Source of the DNA: Rhodothermales bacterium
Lineage (GTDB): Bacteria; Bacteroidota; Rhodothermia; Rhodothermales; Bin80
Assembly: GCA_958296045.1 (NCBI GenBank)
Contig: CATQHT010000003.1
Span: forward strand, 1,499,246 to 1,563,245
Direction of reading: 5' to 3'
Length of the DNA: 64,000 nucleotides
Within the stretch, counting starts at the first letter, position 1. Each line of letters begins with the position of its first letter. The notes under the pieces were generated by a model, which searched no databases, was not told where the DNA came from, and saw only the letters and a program-made list of their open reading frames with translations. A program made the translations under genes and the position numbers. Positions 10,480 through 20,061 of this stretch are shown here, one piece after another.

Positions 10480-10809
10480 CTACGCTTCTCCAGCACGGGA
10501 ACGGCCAAAGTAGAAGTGCTTGGCTTCCCTGTGGTCTCCAAGGATTCCGTACCGATCCTCATAATGGCCCATATTTTCCGTAAGGGCTTGCAGCATCCGT
10601 TTGGCGTGGTGCGGCGTGAGGATGATCCGGCTCTTGACACGCGCGGCTTTCATGGCTGGCAGAAATAAGCAAAAGTCTATCACGAACTCTTCCGGCGAGT
10701 GCGCGATCATAACAAGGTTCGCAAACTGACCCTCTGAGATGGACTCGGGCATCTCGATGCTGGTGGAACTGCGAGGATCGGAATCGTCGTCTGGTACATG
10801 GGTTGCCAT
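10480..10809 (-). CDS. DUF3467 domain protein
   Basis: A 109-residue soluble protein. The ATG at 10809 (MATHVPDDDS) is preferred to the upstream in-frame ATG at 10845 because the conserved domain begins shortly after it. The DUF3467 hallmarks are plain: EGQFANLVMIAHSPEEFVID, then KSRIILTPHHAKRMLQALTE. The family is widespread in Bacteroidota and other bacteria and has no settled function. It lies 42 bases downstream of the cysteine synthase-like gene on the same strand and may be co-transcribed with it. Confidence 0.85.
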   Translation of the reverse strand: MATHVPDDDSDPRSSTSIEMPESISEGQFANLVMIAHSPEEFVIDFCLFLPAMKAARVKSRIILTPHHAKRMLQALTENMGHYEDRYGILGDHREAKHFYFGRSRAGEA

Positions 10810-10851
10810 ACTGAAAAAAGGTCTGCGGGCCCCAAAGCGGGCCACATGTAG

Positions 10852-11838
10852 CTATAACAGGTTATGCTGGCGCATCCAGCCGTCGTTGTAGGTCTTTGAA
10901 AGGTAGCGAAATCCGCTGTCAGGAAGAATCACTACGGCGATATGTTCCTTCTGAAGGCGGTTCTGCGTGTCGCAAACCCATTGCACCGCACCCGCCATTG
11001 CCAGCCCGCTGGACTGCCCGGCGAATATGCCCTCCTGACGCGCTAGGTGACGCGCCATCATCGCTGCTTCGCGGTCATCGACGCGTACAAAGTCGTCGAT
11101 CAGGTTACAAGCCATGTTACCAGTCACGACATCCTGCCCTGCACCTTCGGTGAGGTAGGGCTGCACCTCGGCGGGATCCGCCGTGCCGTCATGAAAATAT
11201 TTGAAATACAGCGATCCTACGGGATCCACGCCGATCACGCGGATTTCGGGATTCTGCTCCTTTAGGTAGCGGGAGGTACCGCAGATGGTGCCGCCAGTGC
11301 CAGCGCATGCAAATAGGTGCGTGATGCGCCCTTCGGACTGGTGCCACAGCTCAGGCCCTGTAGTCAGGTAATGCGTCTGCGCGTTGTCCAGGTTATCATA
11401 CTGGTTCATGTGCCACGAGCCGGGCACCTCCTCGGCCAGCCTTCGGGCCACGCTATGGCATGACCGGGGATCCGCCCTCGCGACGCTTTGCGGGCAGATG
11501 ACGACTTTGGCCCCGAAGGCTTTGAGCACGTCGACCTTTTCCTGGCTCTGTTTTGTCGATATGACGCAGATAAGCCGGTATCCTTTACTGATGGCTACCA
11601 GGGCGAGCCCCGCTCCGGTGTTGCCACTAGTGCATTCGATGATAGTGGCGCCAGGTTGCAGGTCGCCTCGTGATTCGGCTTCTTGCACCATTGATGCCGC
11701 GATACGGTCCTTGATGGAGGCTCCAGGGTTGAACGATTCCACTTTGGCCAGCACCGTGCATGGAGCCTTGCTGGCTGCCCGATTGATACGAACCAGGGGA
11801 GTATTGCCGATCGCGCCTAGGATGTCCGTATACCACAT
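10852..11838 (-). CDS. PLP-dependent cysteine synthase / cystathionine beta-synthase
   Basis: A fold-type II PLP enzyme of 328 residues. The PLP lysine is Lys43 in NPGASIKDRIA, the phosphate/substrate loop TSGNTGAGLAL is near 71, and the glycine-rich PLP phosphate cup is GTGGTICGTSRYL near 186. The C-terminal PDSGFRYLSKTYND element is shared by bacterial cystathionine beta-synthases and by O-acetylserine sulfhydrylases. No CBS domains follow, so it is the catalytic core only. The NPGASIKDR form and GVDPVGSLYF lean toward the cystathionine beta-synthase branch. Sulfur amino-acid metabolism is secure; the exact reaction is not. Confidence 0.88.
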   Translation of the reverse strand: MWYTDILGAIGNTPLVRINRAASKAPCTVLAKVESFNPGASIKDRIAASMVQEAESRGDLQPGATIIECTSGNTGAGLALVAISKGYRLICVISTKQSQEKVDVLKAFGAKVVICPQSVARADPRSCHSVARRLAEEVPGSWHMNQYDNLDNAQTHYLTTGPELWHQSEGRITHLFACAGTGGTICGTSRYLKEQNPEIRVIGVDPVGSLYFKYFHDGTADPAEVQPYLTEGAGQDVVTGNMACNLIDDFVRVDDREAAMMARHLARQEGIFAGQSSGLAMAGAVQWVCDTQNRLQKEHIAVVILPDSGFRYLSKTYNDGWMRQHNLL

Positions 11839-12239
11839 TGCCTGTTGGGAATAGTTAGCTGGCCCCGCGCATCCAACGAAGCTCCCCGCGATTTGTGCAT
11901 TAGGGTGCGGCGGTATGTTTGCTGAGCACCGGCAGAACGACGGTTGAATGCCGAATGCTTCGTGGCGTGTTCCATAATCAGGATTTACGTCGTAAGATCG
12001 GTATGCTCAGTGTCAGCAGGGCCGCACCGTGCGCTCGCAGGGTGTGCTCTACTTGGAAGAGGCTGTACGGAACTATCCTGCCCATGCCCGGTGCAATCGG
12101 TTCGCAAACGGCCGGTCCACCGCTACCGAGGGCGAGCGGTTTTGGGGCTCGGTGCTGGTACCTGGTTGATAAGTCGTATTATGAGCTAGTGCCCTGATCG
12201 TGTCCTGAACATTAACCACCTCTGGTGTAACGATTGATT
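11839..12239. other. Intergenic region, no gene recognised
   Basis: Four hundred bases between two divergent genes. It probably holds promoters for both the minus-strand PLP enzyme and the coiled-coil gene, but I see no consensus I would call. Open frames here have no recognisable features. Confidence 0.4.
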
Positions 12240-13046
12240 ATGGCTGAACTTGCAACAAGCGCTGTGACACAGACAGGTATAAGAGTCGATCCGAGGATAT
12301 CGGGCATCGATTCCGAGATATTGAAGATCAGGTTGGTGATCTCGGAGCTGTCAGAGAAGGCTACGAAGGCGGAAGCCGCCATCCTGGCCAAAATTGTGCA
12401 GGTTGCGGCCGAGCAGAACGCCAAGACTGACGAGTTGGAATCCAAGGTTGACGTCAATGTGGCCGAGCTGAAGGGGATGATTGGCAAGTTGGAGTCCAAA
12501 GTTGACGTCAGTGTGTCCGAGTTGAAGGGAATGGTCGGCAAGTTGGAGTCCAAAGTTGACGTCAGTGTGTCCGAGTTGAAGGGAATGGTCGGCAAGTTGG
12601 AGTCCAAAGTTGACGCTAGGTTTGAGAAGCTGGAGTCCAAGGTTGACGCTAGTACGTCCGAGTTGAAGGGGATGATCCACACACTGGAGTCCAAGGTTGA
12701 CACTAATGTGTCCGAGTTGAAAGGGATGATCCGCACACTGGAGTCCAGTGTTAACGCTAGGTTTGAGAAGCTGGAGTCCAGTGTTAACGCTAGGTTTGAG
12801 AAGCTGGAGTCCAGTGTTAACGCTAGGTTTGAGAAGCTGGAGTCCAAGGTTGACACTAGGTTTGAGAAGCTGGAGTCCAAGGTTGACGCTAGTGTGTCCG
12901 AGTTGAAGGGGATGATCCGCACGTTGGAGTCCAAAACGGAGAGCATGTTTGCCGTGCTGGAAAAGCAGAACAGGTCCCTGAAATGGTACATCGGGACCGC
13001 CGTCGGCATAGGCATCCTGTACGCAGCGCTGTTGGAGCTTACTTAA
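12240..13046 (+). CDS. Tandem-repeat coiled-coil protein with C-terminal membrane anchor
   Basis: Not assigned to a named family. The ATG at 12240 gives 268 residues. After a helical head (about 1-60) the protein is built from near-identical 18-residue units (KLESKVDVSVSELKGMVG) and 11-residue units (KLESSVNARFE), covering about 62-235. Eleven residues is a hendecad and 18 is 7+11, so a continuous coiled coil is predicted. The end (WYIGTAVGIGILYAALLEL) is one transmembrane helix, making it a tail-anchored rod. There is no signal peptide. The repeats are also near-identical in DNA, including a 54-bp unit repeated exactly at 12487-12594 and a 33-bp unit three times from 12738. It stands alone between intergenic stretches. 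Confidence 0.7.
   Translation: MAELATSAVTQTGIRVDPRISGIDSEILKIRLVISELSEKATKAEAAILAKIVQVAAEQNAKTDELESKVDVNVAELKGMIGKLESKVDVSVSELKGMVGKLESKVDVSVSELKGMVGKLESKVDARFEKLESKVDASTSELKGMIHTLESKVDTNVSELKGMIRTLESSVNARFEKLESSVNARFEKLESSVNARFEKLESKVDTRFEKLESKVDASVSELKGMIRTLESKTESMFAVLEKQNRSLKWYIGTAVGIGILYAALLELT
12487..12594 (+). repeat. 54-bp exact tandem duplication inside the coiled-coil gene
   Basis: Two back-to-back copies of a 54-base unit that encodes an 18-residue KLESKVD...SELKGMVG module. The copies appear identical base for base, showing recent duplication. Confidence 0.85.
12738..12869 (+). repeat. 33-bp tandem repeats inside the coiled-coil gene
   Basis: Three identical 33-base units (12738-12770, 12771-12803, 12804-12836) and a fourth diverged one (12837-12869), each encoding an 11-residue hendecad around LESSVNARFEK. 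Confidence 0.85.
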
Positions 13047-14269
13047 CGCGAGCGGCGCAGCGCGAACGACTGCGTCGCCATGGCAATGCAGGCATTGCCT
13101 TGGTCACAACGGGGCTGTGCGTCGGTCTCCGTGTCGCAGATGGGCCTCCGCCAAAATGTTACCTTTGCTCGAGCTGCGCGGTACCACCATGCATTCCGCA
13201 GAGCGTCTGGCTGAAGCGAAAGATTGTCGTAAGGCTCGTTGCGAAGGCATTATCGACCAGATCGGTTCCATGACGGAGCGCCCGGTGGATGCGATCAACC
13301 TTGACGGAGCAGACCCTCTACATCGCGGTAACGATGGGCGACATCGTAGGAATGCTTGACCTACGAGATGTCCTTATCGTGGCTGTACAAGGTTGGCTGG
13401 CGAGTCAGAATCAGCAACCTCCCCGGCACCCACGATGGCCAGCCAGTTCTTGCGTGAGACTTCGTGGCGTCAAGCAAAGCAGGTGGCTGACAGCCGGCCA
13501 CCTCACTGTGCCGTACGCGCATCGGCCAGCTCCGATTCACTTGGATGAGACCGCCATGCGCAGTCACTCAAGAGCTGCATGTGTACATTCGGAGGTGGGG
13601 TGGTGAGATGCACCTTGTCAAGGGTCCGGTCCCGAAGGGCGGTGGCGAAGCCGACTGAGCATGGCTTTGCGCCATCAACGCCTTGGACCCTGAAAGCCTC
13701 ATACGCCACGATAAAGCCCTCACCCAGATGGCGATGCCGCACGGGTGCACTTCGCGCATGAGCAACATCAGACTAATGCTGCCCGCTGCCCGTGTGTGAG
13801 GTCCTGGAGCTAAATAAAGAGGTGCTTGACTATGGGCAGTTTCAGTATCGGCAAGAAGAACGCAGGTGCTGCAACAAACATTGGAGCTGGTACCTGTGCG
13901 GGAAGCAGCAAAGATACTGCCTCCTCTCGTCCCGATCTGGCTTATTATGGTAGGAGCCCAAGGGACATACGCTACTTGTGCACATGGAGTATGGCGTGCA
14001 ATCCTGCCATATGGCGTTGCCTGCGCGGGCAGAAGTCCCAGACAACACGGTTCGCGCCGGATCGGGCAGACATCGCCATTTGGAAGACTATCTTTACAGA
14101 AGCGAAAATGGCAGCTGGTAGCGTTGGCTTGATTATTGACGGCGCACTGCCAGACCCAAGACACGCTGACCATCGCAACCTTCAAGTGATGCACCATACA
14201 CACCATGCACTTGCCAGCGAAGGCAACGAGCACAGAATCACGCTGCCCTCTAGGCAAGATGAGATAAAG
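13047..14269. other. 1.2-kb region without a recognisable gene
   Basis: Short open frames occur on both strands, and the Lon frame is open back to 13826, but none has recognisable domains. The frame from 13826 to 14269 reads low-complexity, cysteine- and histidine-rich peptide unlike any Lon N-terminus. This is probably decayed DNA plus the lon promoter. Confidence 0.45.
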
Positions 14270-16690
14270 ATGTACCGGGAGCGAATCCCGGCGACGCTTC
14301 CCATCCTGGCGGTGCGCAACACCGTACTGTTTCCCAGCGCGGTGGAACCCATCATCGTGACGCGAAAATCTTCAGAAAAGCTGGTGCTCCGAGCGTATGA
14401 CGGCAGCAGCAATATCGGGGTTGTATCCCAGCGGGAATTGGACAAAGACGATCCTGAACCAGAGGATCTCTACCGCATCGGCACGATGGCTTCTATCGTG
14501 CGGCTTACAACCATGCCCGATGGCTCCAGGCAGGTAGTGCTTACCGCAAAGCGACGGTTCAGGATCGAGGAGTTTGTGCAAACCGAGCCCTATCTGCGGG
14601 CCCGCGTAACCGCCCTGCGGGAGCCGGAGCTGAATGGCCGGGATCCCGAAGTCGACAAGATGGCCGCCACAGTGCGCGAGCTGGCCAAAGCGATCATTAT
14701 CGCTTCACCCAACATGGACAGCGACGGAGCACAGGTGATTGATAAGATAGAGTCGCCTTCTTTCCTGTTGGCGTTCATCGCATCAAACTCGGACATCCCG
14801 GTGGCGGAAAAGCAGGCCATGCTTGAGTCGAACTCGCTGGTAGAGCGCGCTCAACCACTGATAGAGAACATGCAGCGGAAACTGGAAGCGCTGAAAGTGT
14901 CGCTGGAGATCCGCACGAAACTGAAAGATGAGGCCGACCAGCAGCACAGGGAATTTTATCTGCGACAGCAGCTCAAAGCCATTCAGGAAGAGCTTGGCGA
15001 AGAAGGCGGTTCCGACGAGTTGGAGGCACTCAAAGAGCGGGCACAGCAGAAGAACCTGCCCAAGCATGTGCAGAAGGTGTTTGACCGCGAGCTCACCAAG
15101 CTTAAGCGCACCCACCCGGCAGCGCCAGACTACGCGGTGACGCGAAACTATGTGGACTGGATACTAGATCTGCCATGGACTGAATACACCGAAGATCAGC
15201 TAGATATCGGGCACGCGGAAACGGTGCTCGATGAAGACCACTACGGGCTGGAAAAAGTCAAAAAGCGCATCGTGGAATACCTAGCGGTGCTAAAGCTCAA
15301 AGGCGACATGAAAGCGCCCATCCTGTGCTTTTACGGACCTCCCGGCGTGGGTAAGACCAGCCTGGGGCGTAGTATCGCGCGAGCGCTGGGACGCAAGTTT
15401 GCACGTATGAGCTTGGGGGGTGTGCGCGATGAGGCGGAAATCCGCGGACACCGCCGTGCTTACGTCGGTGCATTGCCCGGCCGCATCCTGCAGGGACTCA
15501 AAAAGGCGGGCTCCAGCAACCCCGTGTTTATGCTGGACGAGATTGATAAGGTGGGATCCTCATGGATGGGGGATCCGTCGAGTGCGCTGCTGGAAGTGCT
15601 AGACCCAGAACAGAACACCGCATTCAGCGACCATTACTTGGAGCTGGACTACGATCTGTCCAAGGTGCTCTTCATCGCTACAGGCAATTTTCTGGACCGG
15701 ATTCCTCCACCGCTGCGTGATCGCATGGAGATCATAGAGATCACTGGATACACGCAGGACGAGAAGCTTCAGATCGCCAAAGGGTATCTGGTGCCCCGCC
15801 AGATCGAGCGCAACGGGCTTAAGCCCGAGCAGCTTACGCTAAGAGACGAAGCCATCAGCGCCATCATTGACGCTTACACGAGGGAGTCGGGCGTTCGGCA
15901 GCTGGAGCGCACCATAGGAGGCGTGGCGCGCGGCGTGGCTAAGAAGGTGGCTGCCAAAGAGGCTGAGAAGGCTGTGGTGAGTCAAGAAGATCTCGAAGAA
16001 TATCTCGGGGCCCGCCGGTTCTATAGCGAAGTGGTGGAGCGCACTGAGGTGCCAGGGGTGGCCACCGGTCTCGCATGGACGCCAGCCGGGGGAGACATCC
16101 TGTTCGTTGAGGCATCCGTGGCACTTGGCTCGGGTAAGCTACGGCTCACCGGCAAGCTTGGAGACGTCATGAAGGAGTCAGCCCACGCGGCACTCAGCTA
16201 TGTGCGCTCCAAGGCGCACGGATTGGGTATCCCGGTCAGCGCATTCAGGAAGTGGGATCTGCATGTGCATGTCCCCTCAGGCGCTGTGCCTAAGGACGGC
16301 CCCAGTGCAGGTGTCGCTTTGATGACAGCACTGGCTTCCATTTATACCCAGCGACGAGTCAAGCACGACGTGGGCATGACTGGAGAGGTCACGCTGCGAG
16401 GGCTGGTGCTGCCGGTGGGCGGCATCAAGGAAAAGGTGCTGGCTGCCAAGCGGGCTGGCATCCGAAAGGTGCTGCTGCCCTGGAAGAACGAGAAGGATAT
16501 CAAAGAGATACGCACGGATGCGCTGGAGGGGCTGGAAATCTCCTACATTCGGCGAATGGATGAGGTGCTAAGCATGTGCCTGGAGCAAAATGCGTCCACA
16601 GATCCGGCTGTGAAGTTCGCCGTCCCTGACAAGCCGGTCACCAATGGTTCGGTATCAGAAAAGGAGGCCGGGAGAGTGCACGCAGCCTGA
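14270..16690 (+). CDS. lon: ATP-dependent protease La (Lon)
   Basis: Cytoplasmic AAA+ serine protease that degrades misfolded and regulatory proteins. I place the start at ATG 14270 ([20 protein letters not shown]) although the frame is open 444 bases further. With this start (806 residues) the Walker A lysine is Lys362 (GPPGVGKT), the catalytic serine Ser679 (PKDGPSAG) and its lysine Lys722 ([10 protein letters not shown]), the same numbers as in E. coli Lon, which supports the choice. Order: substrate-binding LAN domain 8-205, helical region 215-310, AAA+ 320-590, protease 605-775. A short non-conserved tail ends at GRVHAA. No Shine-Dalgarno is visible. Confidence 0.96.
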   Translation: MYRERIPATLPILAVRNTVLFPSAVEPIIVTRKSSEKLVLRAYDGSSNIGVVSQRELDKDDPEPEDLYRIGTMASIVRLTTMPDGSRQVVLTAKRRFRIEEFVQTEPYLRARVTALREPELNGRDPEVDKMAATVRELAKAIIIASPNMDSDGAQVIDKIESPSFLLAFIASNSDIPVAEKQAMLESNSLVERAQPLIENMQRKLEALKVSLEIRTKLKDEADQQHREFYLRQQLKAIQEELGEEGGSDELEALKERAQQKNLPKHVQKVFDRELTKLKRTHPAAPDYAVTRNYVDWILDLPWTEYTEDQLDIGHAETVLDEDHYGLEKVKKRIVEYLAVLKLKGDMKAPILCFYGPPGVGKTSLGRSIARALGRKFARMSLGGVRDEAEIRGHRRAYVGALPGRILQGLKKAGSSNPVFMLDEIDKVGSSWMGDPSSALLEVLDPEQNTAFSDHYLELDYDLSKVLFIATGNFLDRIPPPLRDRMEIIEITGYTQDEKLQIAKGYLVPRQIERNGLKPEQLTLRDEAISAIIDAYTRESGVRQLERTIGGVARGVAKKVAAKEAEKAVVSQEDLEEYLGARRFYSEVVERTEVPGVATGLAWTPAGGDILFVEASVALGSGKLRLTGKLGDVMKESAHAALSYVRSKAHGLGIPVSAFRKWDLHVHVPSGAVPKDGPSAGVALMTALASIYTQRRVKHDVGMTGEVTLRGLVLPVGGIKEKVLAAKRAGIRKVLLPWKNEKDIKEIRTDALEGLEISYIRRMDEVLSMCLEQNASTDPAVKFAVPDKPVTNGSVSEKEAGRVHAA

Positions 16691-17124
16691 CGAGTTGTCT
16701 GCCGCCGCTGTTGGGCACGACACCATGCGCTACGTACACCGGTACCCGCATGCTAAGGCGCCTTAGGGACGGTGGTGCCGAAGTACCTCTGTCTTCACCT
16801 GCGAACCTGATGAGCGCGCTCTTGCCGTCCTTCAGTAAGGAAGAGCGGGAGGGTTTCTAGCCTGACTTTCCAACAGGTCTGTTTAAGTGACAATAGAGGG
16901 GTGGTTGCGCGCGGTGGCCGGGATCTGGTCAGTTATGTGTTACGCAGTTTCGTGGGAGTACTGCATAGACCACTTCAGTAGCGGCGCTTCGGATACCGGA
17001 CAGCAACAGTTATTGTCATGCAAATGATCACGGTATCGGCATCTTTGAGCGGTAACTACGTTCGGCCTTGACCTTGAAATCTGTACGTATTATATCAGGA
17101 TGTGCTGCCTCATGACACCTAAGA
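16691..17124. other. Intergenic region between lon and a transposase
   Basis: No gene or clear terminator was recognised. It probably contains the left end of the transposable element that encodes the gene at 17125; no inverted repeat pair was found by eye. Confidence 0.4.
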
Positions 17125-18828
17125 ATGACAGATCAAGATATCGCCAGACTCTTCTTGAGTCCCGACAACCCTCGGCAAAGGCGCTACGAGGCGCTGCGCG
17201 CCCGATTTGTAGATGGCAAACCCTGGGCCCAAATTGCTGAGCAATTCGGGCTCAATCAAGGGACCTTGCGCAATCTGGCCTGTGAACTGCGCAAAACCCA
17301 GGTTATCAGCCAGTTCGACGACCGGAACACCAAGACCCATTCTAGACGCGACGCCAGGATCATTGAGCTACGCCAAAAAGAGCAACTCTCCAATGCGGAG
17401 ATTGCCGACCGACTGAAGGCAGACAACCTTAGAGCTGGCACGACCACCATTGGCTTGGTGCTCAAGAGGGCGGGATTTCCCAGGCTTCCCCGGCGCGTGG
17501 CACGCGCGGTACCCCAAGTGTTTGGTGCGGCCGAATCCGACATCCGCCAATTCCAAATTCGCACCGACCGATGGCACACCCGGTTTGGCGGTCTGTTCTT
17601 ATTTGCCCGAGATCTGGCGAACGCAGCGCTGGACCGCGTTGTGGCCGACTGGCCCAGCAGCCAAAAAGTGCCAGCCCCCGCCATGATCCGGGCCCTCTTG
17701 GCTCTCAAACTCTGGGGTATCGGACGCCCCTACCATGTTATGCCCGACATTCTGGATCAAGGCAGCGCCTTTTTTGCCGGACTCAATGTGATGCCCAAGA
17801 AGTCCACACTCACGGAGTACAGCACACGAGTGGGTCGCCAGCATTTGCGCACCCTGATGGATGCCTGGCATAAAGTGACCCAGACGCTGCTGCCGGCGTC
17901 CGATGGCTCGTTCGATCTCGATTTCCACACCATCCCCTACCATGGCGATGAAGCCCTTATGCAGCAGCCCTTTGTCTCCAAACGTAGCCGGCGGCAGCGC
18001 GGCATACTGGCATTAGTAACCAGGGAGGCCCAGCAGCGGGTCCTCGTCTACGGCAATACTACCATTAGCAAGGCATCAAAGAACGACGCCATTTTGGAGT
18101 TCGTTGATCTCTGGGAGCAACGCGCGGGGCATCTGCCCAGAGAACTGGTCTTTAACAGTCGCTTTACCACGTACGCCAACCTCGCCGAACTGCATGCCCG
18201 TGGCATCAGTTTCTTGACGCTACGCCAGCGTGCACCTACCATCATTGATCGACTAAGCCAAAGGCCACTTAACAGCTGGAGGAAGATCCGGCTGCATAAC
18301 ATCGGGCGCAAATATGCGACGCCCCGCGTGCTGGACGATATCATCAGCCTGCGCCATTACCCGCATCCATTGCGCCAACTTGCCATCGAAGGGTTGGGCC
18401 GAGACAAACCTACGCTCTTGATCACCAATCGCATGAATGATCACCCCGCTATACTGATTGACCGCTATGCCCAACGCATGCTCATCGAAAACGCCACTGA
18501 AGATGCTATCAACTTCTTTCATATGGACGCCCTCTCCAGTACCGTGCCGTTGCGCATCGATCTGGACCTGCAACTGACGCTCATCGCGAGTACGCTGTAC
18601 CAAGGATTAGCAAAACGCTTGGGCGCCCGCTACGCGACGGCCACATGCCAGACCCTGTTCCAACGCTTCGTGAGCGCCCCAGCCCTGGTCATCACCAATG
18701 AACAACAGGTCGTTGTCCGACTCACCCGCCGAGCACACAACAACGAATTGCGCGCGGCCGGCTATGTTGGACCGCAAGGCCGAATACCCTGGATCCACGG
18801 TCGGCAACTCATCCTTGAATACAGCTGA
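17125..18828 (+). CDS. DDE-type transposase with N-terminal helix-turn-helix; second catalytic Asp replaced
   Basis: A 567-residue protein. Residues 20-110 contain two helix-turn-helix-like segments (WAQIAEQFGLNQGTLRNLA and LSNAEIADRLKADNL) and the rest is an IS4/IS1634-like RNase H fold transposase. The first catalytic Asp is in DLDFHTIPYHGDE (about 275), the Glu in RMLIENATEDAINFF (about 455). At the expected second Asp (VFDS in relatives as I remember them) the sequence reads LVFNSRFTTYANL, Asn from codon AAC. If the alignment is right, the enzyme cannot cleave DNA. The open frame is otherwise full length, so the change would be recent, or the protein has another use. Confidence 0.78.
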   Translation: MTDQDIARLFLSPDNPRQRRYEALRARFVDGKPWAQIAEQFGLNQGTLRNLACELRKTQVISQFDDRNTKTHSRRDARIIELRQKEQLSNAEIADRLKADNLRAGTTTIGLVLKRAGFPRLPRRVARAVPQVFGAAESDIRQFQIRTDRWHTRFGGLFLFARDLANAALDRVVADWPSSQKVPAPAMIRALLALKLWGIGRPYHVMPDILDQGSAFFAGLNVMPKKSTLTEYSTRVGRQHLRTLMDAWHKVTQTLLPASDGSFDLDFHTIPYHGDEALMQQPFVSKRSRRQRGILALVTREAQQRVLVYGNTTISKASKNDAILEFVDLWEQRAGHLPRELVFNSRFTTYANLAELHARGISFLTLRQRAPTIIDRLSQRPLNSWRKIRLHNIGRKYATPRVLDDIISLRHYPHPLRQLAIEGLGRDKPTLLITNRMNDHPAILIDRYAQRMLIENATEDAINFFHMDALSSTVPLRIDLDLQLTLIASTLYQGLAKRLGARYATATCQTLFQRFVSAPALVITNEQQVVVRLTRRAHNNELRAAGYVGPQGRIPWIHGRQLILEYS

Positions 18829-19488
18829 TTGCGGACACACCTGCACAAACATGTCACCTAACACCCGTGGTTGACAATCCAGGCTAGGAGACGGCCTCGG
18901 TGACGCTGCGCAACTTTTCCAGTGCTACAGTGCATTGTTACCAGATGTGCGTGTGCTAGCAGGCCAAGGGGACAGCGTCGCGGGGTACAGGAGTATGCGC
19001 TAGTCAGCCCAAATCTGCGGGCACCGGTGGGATTCTCATTAGGGCGTATTAGCGTAGAGGACCCAAGGTGATCGCGACTATTAAGCAATCCCAACGGGAG
19101 CGGACTGACCAGCATTACGCAGGCTGCGTCGGCGGTGCACGAATCCGCACGGATGGCTATTAGCTATGTGGCACAGTCCACGATGCTGTCAGCATTTATT
19201 GGTACTCACCGCGGCTGTGACCGCCGGTCACCTACAAAGAGGCACCACCCTTTCCCATGCTGCACGGGTATTGGTGAAGTGGCGCGGCCTGTTCAGCGGC
19301 CCTACAACGGAGAAGGCGGTCTGGCAGATACCTGAGGGGCCTGACCACGAGCTGCTTAGGCCGCTTCGACCCAAACAACCGCAAACCTGGCTGATGGGAC
19401 AGTAACGCGGTAGCTGTGGTGGGCGCGTCTATGTCGCCCGAACGGCAACAGGCGCAGACGCACCCGAGGACGCGTAAACGCTCGCGTA
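18829..19488. other. Intergenic region downstream of the transposase
   Basis: No secure gene. An open frame on the plus strand at 19166-19405 ends in a proline-rich segment (LLRPLRPKQPQTWLMGQ) and could be a relic, but I cannot name it. Confidence 0.4.
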
Positions 19489-19701
19489 TCAGAGGCGGGG
19501 GCCCGAGCGGTCCTTTTGACTGCCGTGCAGCCCCTCCCGAAACGCTTCCTTCGACTCGCGAGCCAGCCTGCCGGCTTCACGTACCGAGGTGCTCACCAGA
19601 CGCACGCCCCAATGGGCCGTCGCGCCAGCCAGCCACACGACGCGGCCCAGCGGCGTGAGCTCATCAAAACGAATGACTTTGCGCGGTCGTTCAGTTGCCA
19701 A
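19489..19701 (-). CDS. Small hypothetical protein
   Basis: A 70-residue frame on the minus strand that reads like a genuine protein: basic N-terminus (MATERPRKVIRFDELTPLG), a short hydrophobic stretch (VVWLAGATAHWGVRLV), then an amphipathic helix (VREAGRLARESKEAFREG). It follows 19753-19989 on the same strand with a 51-base gap. No known family is recognised. The overlapping plus frame is only the unused upstream extension of rsgA, so this strand is the more likely coding one. Confidence 0.5.
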   Translation of the reverse strand: MATERPRKVIRFDELTPLGRVVWLAGATAHWGVRLVSTSVREAGRLARESKEAFREGLHGSQKDRSGPRL

Positions 19702-19752
19702 ACCGAAGTCGGCCAGAATTTACGGCCTTCAAACGTGGCCCAACGCCTCCCG

Positions 19753-19989
19753 TCAGGACTCTTCAGTGTCCGCTGTAGTGCTGCCGTGTTTGCCACCCTT
19801 GCTAGAAAACCCTCCGAAGAAAGACGCGCAGCTCTCCTCAATGCTGTCCGCCACCTTGGAACACGCATGCATCAGGGTGGCTGCGGACTCCTGGACCAGA
19901 AAGGTCAAGCGACCCTCCAGGCCAAGGTCATTGAACGCTTGCCGCGCTTGATCGTACTTATGTTCCCGCGAATCTTTCTGTTCTTCCAT
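19753..19989 (-). CDS. Small hypothetical helical protein
   Basis: A 78-residue minus-strand protein with a charged helical composition: EEQKDSREHKYDQARQAF, then GLEGRLTFLVQESAATLMHA, and a Gly/Ser/Lys-rich tail. Amino-acid use is typical of a real soluble protein, without the Arg/Cys/Trp excess of shadow frames. It starts 73 bases from the rsgA start on the opposite strand, so the two genes share a divergent promoter region, and it is followed by the 70-residue gene. Function unknown. Confidence 0.55.
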   Translation of the reverse strand: MEEQKDSREHKYDQARQAFNDLGLEGRLTFLVQESAATLMHACSKVADSIEESCASFFGGFSSKGGKHGSTTADTEES

Positions 19990-20061
19990 AGCCTACATAC
20001 ATGCTTGTGCACTCGTCACAGTAGACGAGTTCTGGGCCAACATGTTTCACCGGTGGACCAA

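Noticed and set aside
12212..13015. 267-codon open frame on the minus strand opposite the coiled-coil gene
   Set aside because: It is the mirror of the DNA repeats (Ser/Leu/Asp-rich monotony) with no domain; the plus frame gives a sensible coiled coil with a membrane anchor.
13826..14269. 148-residue N-terminal extension of Lon
   Set aside because: The extension is unlike Lon, and starting at 14270 gives catalytic residues at the same numbers as E. coli Lon.
17111..18860. Near-identical 12-mers CATGACACCTAA and CATGTCACCTAA flanking the transposase gene
   Set aside because: They are in the same orientation, too short and imperfect to be called terminal repeats or target duplications.
19516..20061. 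182-residue N-terminal extension of RsgA
   Set aside because: RsgA starts at about 20062 by length and domain; the upstream DNA codes better on the other strand.
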